Origin: Nocardioides sp. Root682
GTDB taxonomy: Bacteria > Actinomycetota > Actinomycetes > Propionibacteriales > Nocardioidaceae
DNA length: 64,000 nucleotides
Assembly (NCBI RefSeq): GCF_001427795.1
Contig: NZ_LMHJ01000001.1
Location: forward strand, 605,773 to 669,772
Direction of reading: 5' to 3'
The notes beneath the pieces were generated by a model. That model was not told where the DNA came from. It searched no databases and saw only the letters and a list, made by a program, of their open reading frames with translations. How positions within the stretch are numbered: position 1 is the stretch's first letter; the number at the start of each line of letters is the position of its first letter. Positions 42,127-49,722 of the stretch are shown here, piece by piece. The position numbers and the translations under genes are program-made.

Positions 42127-42996
42127 ATGGACTCCACCCTCACGAGCAGCCCGGCGAGCACCTTCACCGAGATCACCTACGAGGTGGCCGACCGGATCGC
42201 GACGATCACGCTCAACCGGCCCGCTGCACGCAACGGCTACACGATCACGATGGCCGACGAGCTGGTGCTCGCGCTGGACCGCGCGGACCTGGACGAGGAC
42301 GTCCGCGTCGTCGTCCTGACCGGCGCCGGTGACCACTTCTGCGTGGGTGCCGACCTCTCCGGCGGCACCTTCGACACCAACGAGGTGGGCAGTGCTGAAG
42401 GTGCGTGGCAGGAGCCGGCCGGTCGGTGTTCGAAGCGCGTGTACCTGATGAACAAGCCCGTGATCGCGGCCATGCGGGGCGCCGCGGTCGGTGGCGGCAT
42501 CACCATCACCCTGGCGTGCGACTTCCGTCTCGGCTCGACCGACTCGAAGTTCGGCTTCGTCTTCGGCCGCCGCGGCATCTTCCCCGAGGCCGGCTCGACC
42601 TGGTACCTCCCCCGCCTGGTTGGCGTGACCAGGGCACAGGACTGGTTGATCAGCGGTCGGGTCTTCGGCGCCGAGGAGGCGCTGTCGGCGGGCTTGGTCA
42701 CCGCAGTCCACGCACCCGAGGACGTCCTCGACGAGGCCTACGCCCTGGCTCGCGACCTGCGCGACAACACCGCACCGGTCTCGATCGCGGTGATCCGCCA
42801 GATGCTCAACCGCCTCAGTGGCCTGGACTCCCCCTTCCCTGCGCACGAGGTGGACTCGCGACTGATCGAGGGCCTGGCGACCAACGCCGACGCCTTCGAG
42901 GGCGTGATGTCGTTCCTCGAGAAGCGCCCACCCGTCTTCCCCAACACCGTGGAGAAGGACCTGCCGCAGTGGCTCCCGTGGGTCGACCAGGCGTGA
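42127..42996 (+). CDS. Enoyl-CoA hydratase/isomerase family protein
   Basis: A 289-residue crotonase-fold protein. The oxyanion-hole segments are GDHFCVGADLSGG near residue 75 and MRGAAVGGGITITLACDFRLG near 115-135. It hydrates the enoyl-CoA made by the divergently encoded dehydrogenase, or isomerises it. FGRRGIFPEAGSTW near 145 is typical of the hydratase branch. It is followed after 15 nt by a TetR gene, likely in the same transcript. The exact chain-length range is not predictable. Confidence 0.9.
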   Translation: MDSTLTSSPASTFTEITYEVADRIATITLNRPAARNGYTITMADELVLALDRADLDEDVRVVVLTGAGDHFCVGADLSGGTFDTNEVGSAEGAWQEPAGRCSKRVYLMNKPVIAAMRGAAVGGGITITLACDFRLGSTDSKFGFVFGRRGIFPEAGSTWYLPRLVGVTRAQDWLISGRVFGAEEALSAGLVTAVHAPEDVLDEAYALARDLRDNTAPVSIAVIRQMLNRLSGLDSPFPAHEVDSRLIEGLATNADAFEGVMSFLEKRPPVFPNTVEKDLPQWLPWVDQA

Positions 42997-43011
42997 TGGA
43001 AGGCTGGGGTC

Positions 43012-43635
43012 GTGACCACTGAACCCCGTTGGCGCCGCCTCGGCCCGGACCAGCGACGCGAGGAGATCTTCGCCAGCGCGCAACGGCTCTTCGCGCTGCG
43101 GCCCTACCGCGACGTGTCGACGGCCGACATCGCCGCTGACGCCGGCGTGGCCCGTGGCCTGCTCAACCACTACTTCGGCACCAAGCGCGACCTCTACCTC
43201 GAGGTCGTGCGCGAGGCCGCATCCGTCCCCGAGAACGTCATCGACCATGCCCCCGGGGGCACGCTCGAGGAGCGCATCGACGCTGCCGTGACCTGGTTCC
43301 TCGACTCGCTGTCCGGCCAGGACGCCGCCTGGATCAGCGCGGCCGGGTCCTCGGGGCTGGGTCGCGATCCCGAGCTCGAGCGGATCCTGCTCAAGGCCGA
43401 GGACGACGCCGTCGACCGCGTGCTCGAGACGATCGACATGGCCGACGTGACCGACCACCGCGACGAGCTGCGGGCCTTCGTCCGCGCCTACGGGCAGCTG
43501 GCGAAGACCGCCGGACGTGAGTGGCTGATCAAGAAGCAGCTGAGCCGTGAACAGGTCCACCTGCTGCTGCGGCAGAGCCTGTTGACCATCGTCGAGGACG
43601 TCCTGCCCGAGGCGATCGCCCGCGACCGCGCGTAG
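43012..43635 (+). CDS. TetR-family transcriptional regulator
   Basis: A 207-residue regulator with the helix-turn-helix VSTADIAADAGVARGLLNHYFGTKRDLYLEVV near residues 28-60. GTG 43012 has GGAAGG about 8 nt upstream. Being downstream of the enoyl-CoA hydratase gene and next to a divergent dehydrogenase, it most likely represses both through the operator at 42059-42081. Regulators of this type usually respond to acyl-CoA. It is followed by a 22-bp tandem duplication. Confidence 0.87.
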   Translation: MTTEPRWRRLGPDQRREEIFASAQRLFALRPYRDVSTADIAADAGVARGLLNHYFGTKRDLYLEVVREAASVPENVIDHAPGGTLEERIDAAVTWFLDSLSGQDAAWISAAGSSGLGRDPELERILLKAEDDAVDRVLETIDMADVTDHRDELRAFVRAYGQLAKTAGREWLIKKQLSREQVHLLLRQSLLTIVEDVLPEAIARDRA

Positions 43636-43647
43636 GACGCCTCGCGA

Positions 43648-43691
43648 CCCGGCAACCGCCGTGTGGCCGCCCGGCAACCGCCCTGTGGCCA
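43648..43691. repeat. 22-bp tandem duplication
   Basis: CCCGGCAACCGCCGTGTGGCCG (43648-43669) is followed directly by CCCGGCAACCGCCCTGTGGCCA (43670-43691); 20 of 22 positions agree. It lies in the short gap between the TetR stop and the operator of the lipase gene. Confidence 0.75.
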
Positions 43692-43707
43692 CCCCTGACG
43701 TTACGAC

Positions 43708-43721
43708 CAAGCAAATGCTTG
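43708..43721. promoter_or_regulatory. Palindromic TetR-type operator before the lipase gene
   Basis: CAAGCA-AA-TGCTTG is a perfect palindrome ending 9 nt before GTG 43731. Boxes of the AAGCANNTGCTT kind are common binding sites of TetR regulators of lipid genes in actinobacteria. The TetR encoded 90 bp upstream is a candidate, although its other likely site at 42059-42081 differs in sequence. Confidence 0.5.
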
Positions 43722-43730
43722 TATGGCGTT

Positions 43731-45032
43731 GTGCAACCCCTGCCCGATCAGGCCTCGGCTCCCGCTGCCGACGCGAAGCGCTCACGCCCGCTGCTCCCCC
43801 AGGACGACCCGTTCCTGGCCGCGCCAGTGGACCTCGCCCTGCTCGCCCCCGGCGCGATCATCCGGTCACGCGAGGTGGAGCTGGGCTTCCTGGGCCTGAT
43901 CCCCCAGCAGGTGTCGGCCTGGCAGCTGGTCTACCGGAGCACGGACCTGCACGGCGCGCCCGAGGCGGCCGTCACCACCGTCGTACTCCCCGAGGGCGCC
44001 GACCCGAACGAGCCGCGACCGCTGCTGGCCTACCAGTGCGCCATCGATGCGATCACGGGCAAGGCCTTCCCGTCGTACGCACTTCGTCAGGGTGCCCGCT
44101 CCTGGGGCTCCATCCCGCCGCTCGAGTTCGCCCTGCTGGCCGGTGTGCTGCGCAAGGGCTGGGCGCTGTCCCTCGCGGATCACGAGGGCCTGCTCGGCCG
44201 GTTCGGCGCCGCCCGCGAGCCGGGCTACCGGGTGCTCGACGGCATCCGGGCCGCCGTCGACTTCGAGCCGCTCGGACTCGGCGAGGCCACCCCCGTCGGG
44301 ATCATGGGCTACTCCGGCGGCGGCATGGCCTCGTCCTGGGCCGCCGAGATGGCGCCCACGTACGCACCAGAGCTCAACATCGTCGGCGCCGCCCTCGGCG
44401 CTCCCGTCGGTGACCCCGGCGAGACCTTCATCCGGCTCAACGGCACCTCCCGTGCCGGACTGCCGGCGATGGTGGTGGCCGGGCTCCGCAGCGGGTACCC
44501 GGGCCTGGCGAAGGTCATCAACGAGCACGCCTCCTTCACGGGCAGGAAGCACCTGCAGCGCCTCGAGAAGTCGAGCACCCTGGCGGCCGTGATCCACCAC
44601 CGCGGTCACGACTTCGACGACTACCTCGACGCACCCCTGGCCGACGTGCTCGGCACACCCGAGGTCCTGCACGTGTTCGAGGACCTCCGCCTGGGCCAGC
44701 ACATCCCGACCTGCCCGATCCTGATGACGCAGGCGACCCACGACCAGATCATCCACGTCGAGGACGTCGACGGGCAGCAGCAGCGCTACGTCGAGGGCGG
44801 CGCGACGGTGCACTACGTCCGGGACCGGACGAGCGAGCACCTCAGCCTGCACCCCCTGGCGCTCCCGCTGATGATCGGCTGGATGGCCGACCGGTTCGCG
44901 GGCAAGCCCGCACCGAGCGGCACCCGGACGGTGTGGTCAGTGGCCCTGTCCGTGCGGTCGTTGTGGGGGTACGTCGGTCTCGTGTCCGCCGCGATCCGGA
45001 CCGTCGCCGGACGGCCGCTGAGCGAGCAGTAG
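43731..45032 (+). CDS. LIP-family (secretory lipase-like) hydrolase
   Basis: A 433-residue alpha/beta hydrolase of the fungal/actinobacterial LIP lipase group. The nucleophile elbow is GYSGGGMAS near residue 195, with an Asp in QATHDQIIHVED and a His in SEHLSLHPLAL completing the triad. No signal peptide is evident, so despite the family name it may act inside or at the membrane. I chose GTG 43731 because a TTG start at 43719 would lie inside the operator. The gene ends 22 nt before palindrome C. It would supply fatty acids to the nearby beta-oxidation genes. Confidence 0.83.
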   Translation: MQPLPDQASAPAADAKRSRPLLPQDDPFLAAPVDLALLAPGAIIRSREVELGFLGLIPQQVSAWQLVYRSTDLHGAPEAAVTTVVLPEGADPNEPRPLLAYQCAIDAITGKAFPSYALRQGARSWGSIPPLEFALLAGVLRKGWALSLADHEGLLGRFGAAREPGYRVLDGIRAAVDFEPLGLGEATPVGIMGYSGGGMASSWAAEMAPTYAPELNIVGAALGAPVGDPGETFIRLNGTSRAGLPAMVVAGLRSGYPGLAKVINEHASFTGRKHLQRLEKSSTLAAVIHHRGHDFDDYLDAPLADVLGTPEVLHVFEDLRLGQHIPTCPILMTQATHDQIIHVEDVDGQQQRYVEGGATVHYVRDRTSEHLSLHPLALPLMIGWMADRFAGKPAPSGTRTVWSVALSVRSLWGYVGLVSAAIRTVAGRPLSEQ

Positions 45033-45053
45033 GGGCGGGCACCTCGATCTCAA

Positions 45054-45110
45054 CGCACCTGACGAAAATGTCGTCCTGCCGCCGAAATCACGACCGGATC
45101 GTCAGGTACG
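45054..45110. repeat. Palindromic repeat, copy C
   Basis: Outer arms CGCACCTGACGA and TCGTCAGGTACG match copies A and B; the inner part keeps GTCGT/ACGAC but has drifted elsewhere. It lies between convergent genes. Its right arm contains the TGA stop of the sterol-desaturase-like gene (45102-45104, minus strand), again preceded by Arg-Thr codons. Confidence 0.75.
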
Positions 45111-45941
45111 ACGCGCCGACTCCGGGCTCCAGCCCGGGCCCTTGAACAGGTAGCCGAGCCGCGCCCGCCAGGTGTCGGCACGCCACACGTCACGGCCGAT
45201 CGCGGAGAACTCGTGCGTGGCGACCCGCAACGGGTTGAAGGTGTTCACGTTCTTGGTGAGGCCGAAGCGGACCCGCTCGCCCTCGGGCTCGAAGGTGCGA
45301 AACAGCCGGTCCCAGATGATCAGGATGCCGGCGTAGTTCTTGTCGAGGTACTGGCTCTGCGAGCCGTGGTGGACGCGGTGGTGCGAGGGCGTGTTCATCA
45401 CGAGCTCGATCGGCTTCCACAGGTGGTTGACCCGCTCGGTGTGGATGAAGAACTGGTAGACGAGGCTGATCGACTGCTGGAGCAGGATCATCCACGGCTC
45501 GAACCCCAGGAACGCCAGCGGCAGCCAGAACGGCAGCGAGCTGAACGGGGTCCACGGCTGACGCAGGGCCGTGCTCAGGTTGTAGAACTCGCTGGAGTGG
45601 TGCACCACGTGGCTGGCCCAGAAGACCCGGATCGTGTGGTGGGTACGGTGGTACCAGTAGTAGAGGAAGTCGTCGGCGAAGAACAGCGCGACCCAGACCC
45701 ACGGGTTGTCGGCCGGCAGCTCCCAGGGCGCCAGCAGGAAGGCGCCGGCGTACGCCGCCAGGACCACCAGCTTCCAGACGAGGTTCACGAAGACGCTGCC
45801 GAGGCCCATCGTCAGGCTGGTCGCCGAGTCCCGCCTGTCGAAGCCGAGCTCGTCGTCGTCGGGCAGCCAGTGGAACGACGCGGCCTCGAGCGCGAGACAG
45901 ATCGCGAAGACCGGGATCGCGTGCAGGATCAGGTCGAACAC
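45102..45941 (-). CDS. Sterol desaturase/fatty acid hydroxylase family membrane protein
   Basis: A 279-residue integral membrane protein of the fatty acid hydroxylase superfamily. The histidine boxes that bind two iron atoms are seen: HRTHH and HVVHH near residues 95-115 and HHRVHH near 185-190, with further His between them. It has about four to five membrane helices. Members hydroxylate sterols, fatty acids or alkylglycerols. It is the last gene of a glycerolipid operon (16 nt after the hemolysin III gene), so an acyl or ether-lipid substrate is likely. The terminal Arg-Thr are coded by palindrome C. Confidence 0.86.
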   Translation of the reverse strand: MFDLILHAIPVFAICLALEAASFHWLPDDDELGFDRRDSATSLTMGLGSVFVNLVWKLVVLAAYAGAFLLAPWELPADNPWVWVALFFADDFLYYWYHRTHHTIRVFWASHVVHHSSEFYNLSTALRQPWTPFSSLPFWLPLAFLGFEPWMILLQQSISLVYQFFIHTERVNHLWKPIELVMNTPSHHRVHHGSQSQYLDKNYAGILIIWDRLFRTFEPEGERVRFGLTKNVNTFNPLRVATHEFSAIGRDVWRADTWRARLGYLFKGPGWSPESARRT

Positions 45942-45957
45942 GGGCGCACCTTCCGGG

Positions 45958-46668
45958 TCATCTCAGCGCATAGGTCGCGAGCGACACGGCGATGTAGTGG
46001 CAGACGAACGCGAGGATCGTGAACGTGTGGAACACCTCGTGGAAGCCGAACCACTCCGGCTTCGGGTTCGGCTTCTTGAGTCCGTAGATCACGGCGCCGA
46101 GCGTGTAGAGGATGCCGCCGGACGCGACCAGCACCAGCGTGGTGATCGCGACACCCGTGCCGAGCTGGCCGGCGCCGTCGATGAAGTCCGGGATGAAGAA
46201 CACCGCGGCCCAGCCCATGCCGATGTAGATCGGCGTGTAGAGCCAGCGCGGCGCCCCGGTCCAGAACACCCGGAACAGCACGCCGGCCAGGGCGGCGCAC
46301 CAGATCACGAAGAGCAGCACGACCCGGGAGCTGCCGTCCAGCAGCAGCATCGCGAAGGCGGTGTAGGTGCCCGCGATGAGGACGAAGATGTTCGCGTGGT
46401 CGAAACGGCGCAGCAGCGCCCAGATCGCCGGTTGCCAGGTGCCGCGGTGGTAGATCGCCGAGACTCCGAACAGCAGCAGGGCCGAGCCGATGAAGACGGC
46501 GGAGCCGACCCGGGTCTCCCCCGTGGGCGACAGCACGATCAGGACCGCGCCCGCCGCGATCACGAACGGGATCGAACCGGCGTGCAGCCACCCGCGCAGC
46601 TTCGGCTTGAGCTCGGCCATCTTGTCGGCCATCACCGTCAGGGCGGCTTCATGATCAAGGAACTTCAC
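45958..46668 (-). CDS. Hemolysin III / PAQR-family membrane protein
   Basis: A 236-residue protein with seven predicted membrane helices. The family metal-site residues are visible: SAIYHRGTW near 70-77 and the C-terminal HEVFHTFTILAFVCHY. PAQR proteins such as adiponectin receptors are thought to be hydrolases (ceramidase-like) or to tune membrane fluidity; the true function of the bacterial group is unsettled and haemolysis is doubtful. It is coupled by ATGA to the diacylglycerol kinase gene. Its presence between lipid genes supports a membrane-lipid role. Confidence 0.85.
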   Translation of the reverse strand: MKFLDHEAALTVMADKMAELKPKLRGWLHAGSIPFVIAAGAVLIVLSPTGETRVGSAVFIGSALLLFGVSAIYHRGTWQPAIWALLRRFDHANIFVLIAGTYTAFAMLLLDGSSRVVLLFVIWCAALAGVLFRVFWTGAPRWLYTPIYIGMGWAAVFFIPDFIDGAGQLGTGVAITTLVLVASGGILYTLGAVIYGLKKPNPKPEWFGFHEVFHTFTILAFVCHYIAVSLATYALR

Positions 46669-47564
46669 GTGAGGATCTTCAGGGCACCGGGCAGGACACG
46701 CACAACCGCCGGCGCGTCGTGAGACGTGGGCAACATCCCGAGCGGCTCCCCGTCGCCGCCCATCGGGACCGACGGAGTGCCGCTGATCTCCACCGAAGTA
46801 CCCCGCAGCACCTTCACCTGGTCGAGCGCGATGTGCGAGCCGTCGTACACCTTGGGGAGGGCCTTGACCATCTCGCGGCGCGACGCGGCCTCGATGACGA
46901 TCACGTCGAGGACTCCGTCGGTGACCGATGCGCTCGGGGCGATGTGCATGCCCTTGCCGTAGTAGCCGGAGTTCGCGACGACGACGGTGGCGGCGACGAA
47001 CGTGTGCGCCTCACCGTCGACGACGACGCGGAACGTGGACGGGACGTACGTCGCCAGCGAGTGCAGCGCGGCGTAGGGGTACTGCACCTTCGCGGGCATC
47101 CAGCGCACCTTGTCGACGATCTCGCCGGCGCGGGCGTCGACGCCCGAGTAGACCGAGCCGGCGACCAGACGCGGCTCACCGCCGGGCAGGGTGACCTCGA
47201 TCAGGTCGGTCGGGGTCTCCTCGCCCGTCAGCAGGACCTTCGCGATCACCTCGGCGTCCTCGGAGAGCTTCAGCATCCGCGCGAAGTCGTTGCCGCGGCC
47301 GGCCGGGACCATGCCCAGCACGCCACCCTCCTGCGCGACCTGACCGGCGATCGAGGACAACATGCCGTCGCCGCCGACCGCCACGATGACGTCGCCGCGG
47401 GCGACCCCGGCCCTGACCAGGTCGAGCGTGGCCCGGGGGCCGGGCGAGTAGGTCACCTCGACCTCGGCGCCGGCGTCGCGCAGCAGTCGCGCCACCGGGA
47501 CCACGGCCGCCGGAGCCGCACCGCCGCCGGACAGCGGGTTCACCAGGAAGGAGAAGGACCTCAC
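46665..47564 (-). CDS. Diacylglycerol kinase-family lipid kinase
   Basis: A 299-residue kinase of the DagK/YegS/LCB5 family. NPLSGGG is at the N-terminus, the nucleotide loop reads GGDGML (usually GGDGT) and the second motif PAGRGNDFAR. It phosphorylates diacylglycerol or a related lipid alcohol. GTG 47564 overlaps the oxidase gene upstream by GTGA. In M. tuberculosis the equivalent gene pair is Rv2251 (flavoprotein) and Rv2252 (DAG kinase, linked to mannolipid synthesis), which supports the assignment by context. Confidence 0.88.
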   Translation of the reverse strand: MRSFSFLVNPLSGGGAAPAAVVPVARLLRDAGAEVEVTYSPGPRATLDLVRAGVARGDVIVAVGGDGMLSSIAGQVAQEGGVLGMVPAGRGNDFARMLKLSEDAEVIAKVLLTGEETPTDLIEVTLPGGEPRLVAGSVYSGVDARAGEIVDKVRWMPAKVQYPYAALHSLATYVPSTFRVVVDGEAHTFVAATVVVANSGYYGKGMHIAPSASVTDGVLDVIVIEAASRREMVKALPKVYDGSHIALDQVKVLRGTSVEISGTPSVPMGGDGEPLGMLPTSHDAPAVVRVLPGALKILT

Positions 47565-49123
47565 GGGATCAGCACCCCCGGGTTCAGGATCCCCGTCGGA
47601 TCGACGGTGGCCTTCACGCCGCGCAGCATGGCCACGCCGACCGGCCCGATCTCGCGCGCCAGCCACGCCTTGTGGTCGGTGCCGACCGCGTGGTGGTGGG
47701 TGATCGTGGCGCCGGAGTCGATCATCGCGTCGGACGCGGCGGCCTTCGCGGCCAGCCAGCGCGGCAGCGGGTCGTCGCCCTGCTTGGCTGCCACGGTGAA
47801 GTAGAGCGAGCAACCGGTCTCGTAGACGTGCGAGACGTGGCAGAGCACGAGGGTGCCCTCCCCCAGGCTGGTCTCGAGCGCGGACTTCACGGCGGCGTAC
47901 AGGCGGTCGGTGTTGGACCAGAAGGTGGCCGTCTCGAGCGTCTCGACCAGGACACCGACGTCGAGCATCGAGTCACGGAGGTACGGCGCGTGGAAGCGTC
48001 CCGCGAGCCAGGCGTTGCCGCGCTCCTCGCCGAGCGGCTCGCCGCCGAGTGCGGTCAGCGCCTCGGTGACGACCGCGCGCTTGACGGCGATCGACGCCCC
48101 TTCGTGGCCGACGATCATCAGGCAGCCGGTCGCGCCCTCCGCCCCCACGGCGGTCTGGCTGGCCAGGTTGAGCGCCGTCTCGCTCTCGTCCGAGAGCCGG
48201 ATGATGCTCGGCAGGACCTGGTTCTGCGCGAGGTGGCGCATCGCGGCCTGGCCGGCGGCGAAGGAGGCGAAGCGCCAGGCTTCGTACGCCGTCTCGGCGG
48301 CGATCGCGCGGACCCGCACCGTGACCTCGGTGATCACGCCAAAGGCGCCCTCCGAGCCGAGGACCAGCTGGCGGAGGTCCGGACCGGCGGCGTTCAGGGG
48401 CGCGGAGCCCGCGACCAGCTCACCCACCGGCGTCGCGACCCGGAGCCCGACGACCAGCTGGTCGAAGCGCCCGACGCTCGCACTGTTCTGGCCACTGCTG
48501 CGGGTCGCGGCGAAGCCACCGATGGTGGCGAACTCGAAGGACTGCGGGAAGTGGCTGAGGGTCATGCCGTGCGCCGCCAGGGCCGCTTCGGCCTCGGGTC
48601 CGCGCATGCCGGGCTGCAGCTTCGCGGTCATCGAGATCGGGTCGACGCTGACCAGCTGGTTGAGCCGGATCAGGTCGAGGCTGACCAGGCCGGCGAAGCC
48701 TTCGCGGCGGGCGACCAGCCCGCCCGTGACCGACGTGCCGCCGCCGAAGGGGACGACCGCGACGTGGTGGTCGACGGCCCAGGCGAGCAGCTGGACGACC
48801 TCGTCGTGCGAGCCGGGACGGGCGACGACGTCGGGGGCGTCGGACAGGTCGCCGGCACGGGCCTTCAGCAGGTCCGGGGTCGACTTGCCGCGGGTGCGGA
48901 CCCGGCGGCTGTCGTCGTCGGTGAGCACGTTCTCGGCGCCGATGACGTCGCGAAGGCCAGCGACCAGGTCCTCCGAGATGCCAGGAGCGGGCAGCGAGAC
49001 CGAGTCGACGGCCGGCGTACTCGCGGAGCCGAAGGCGAGCTCGACGAGGCCCTGGGTCGACTCGGGAAGCGGACCGGCTTCGGCGGCATTGCCCCACCGC
49101 TGGGGGTGCATTTCCTGGCTCAT
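47561..49123 (-). CDS. FAD-linked oxidase, alkyldihydroxyacetonephosphate synthase (AGPS)-like
   Basis: A 520-residue FAD protein of the PCMH/VAO type. FAD-binding PFGGGTSVTGG lies near 120-130. HFPQSFEFATIGGFAATRSSG near 190-210 matches the AGPS signature. The catalytic triple His is at 476-478 (THHHAVG). AGPS swaps the acyl chain of acyl-DHAP for a fatty alcohol to make ether lipids; bacterial relatives may do this or oxidise hydroxyacids. It is divergent from a TetR-GlpD pair, the same layout as Rv2251/Rv2250c/Rv2249c. The function as an ether-lipid enzyme is not proven. Confidence 0.85.
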   Translation of the reverse strand: MSQEMHPQRWGNAAEAGPLPESTQGLVELAFGSASTPAVDSVSLPAPGISEDLVAGLRDVIGAENVLTDDDSRRVRTRGKSTPDLLKARAGDLSDAPDVVARPGSHDEVVQLLAWAVDHHVAVVPFGGGTSVTGGLVARREGFAGLVSLDLIRLNQLVSVDPISMTAKLQPGMRGPEAEAALAAHGMTLSHFPQSFEFATIGGFAATRSSGQNSASVGRFDQLVVGLRVATPVGELVAGSAPLNAAGPDLRQLVLGSEGAFGVITEVTVRVRAIAAETAYEAWRFASFAAGQAAMRHLAQNQVLPSIIRLSDESETALNLASQTAVGAEGATGCLMIVGHEGASIAVKRAVVTEALTALGGEPLGEERGNAWLAGRFHAPYLRDSMLDVGVLVETLETATFWSNTDRLYAAVKSALETSLGEGTLVLCHVSHVYETGCSLYFTVAAKQGDDPLPRWLAAKAAASDAMIDSGATITHHHAVGTDHKAWLAREIGPVGVAMLRGVKATVDPTGILNPGVLIP

Positions 49124-49140
49124 GCGTTACAGTGTGACAT

Positions 49141-49722
49141 ATGACGTCAGTTCGTAACAAGGATCGATTCCTTGACGCGGCCCGCGAGGTGATCCTCACG
49201 GTCGGCTGGAAGCGCGCCACGCTCACCGATGTCGCGCGTCGCGCCGACGTGTCCCGGATGACGGTCTACCGCGCCTATCCAGACATGCAGTCGATCCTCG
49301 CCGACCTGATGACGCGCGAGTGGGTCGCCCAGATCGAGCAGGTCGTGAACGAGGTCCAGCTGGACGAGGACGGGCCCCTCGACGTGATCGCCCGTCGACT
49401 GGCGGCCGCGGTGTCCGTGCTGCGCGAGAACGAGCTGTTCCGCCGGATCATCGACGTCGACCCCGAGCAGCTGCTGCCGTACCTGATCGACCGGCGCGGT
49501 CGCTCGCAGGACGTGATCATCGGCGCCCTCGCCGACCGTCTCGCCCAGGCCCAGGCTGCCGGCGCCGTCCGCGCGGGCAACCCCCTGCTGCTGGCCCGGT
49601 CCCTCGTGCTCGCCGCCCACGGGTTCGCGATCTCGGCGCACACGATGCAGGACGACGACCTGACCCAGGACGACTTCGACACCGAGCTCGCCGCACTCGT
49701 CCGGAGGTATCTCGCACCATGA
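49141..49722 (+). CDS. TetR-family transcriptional regulator
   Basis: A 193-residue regulator with the helix-turn-helix ATLTDVARRADVSRMTVYRAYPDMQSILADLM near residues 26-57. It sits 17 bp from the divergent AGPS-like oxidase and overlaps glpD by ATGA, so it probably controls both directions. The gap contains GTGACATATGAC, only partly symmetric, so no clear operator can be named. The equivalent in M. tuberculosis is Rv2250c. Confidence 0.86.
   Translation: MTSVRNKDRFLDAAREVILTVGWKRATLTDVARRADVSRMTVYRAYPDMQSILADLMTREWVAQIEQVVNEVQLDEDGPLDVIARRLAAAVSVLRENELFRRIIDVDPEQLLPYLIDRRGRSQDVIIGALADRLAQAQAAGAVRAGNPLLLARSLVLAAHGFAISAHTMQDDDLTQDDFDTELAALVRRYLAP

Noticed and set aside
49124..49161. GTTAC...GTAAC and GTGACATATGAC as operator of the TetR at 49141
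   Set aside because: Arms are too short or imperfect and partly inside the gene; no convincing symmetric site could be defined.
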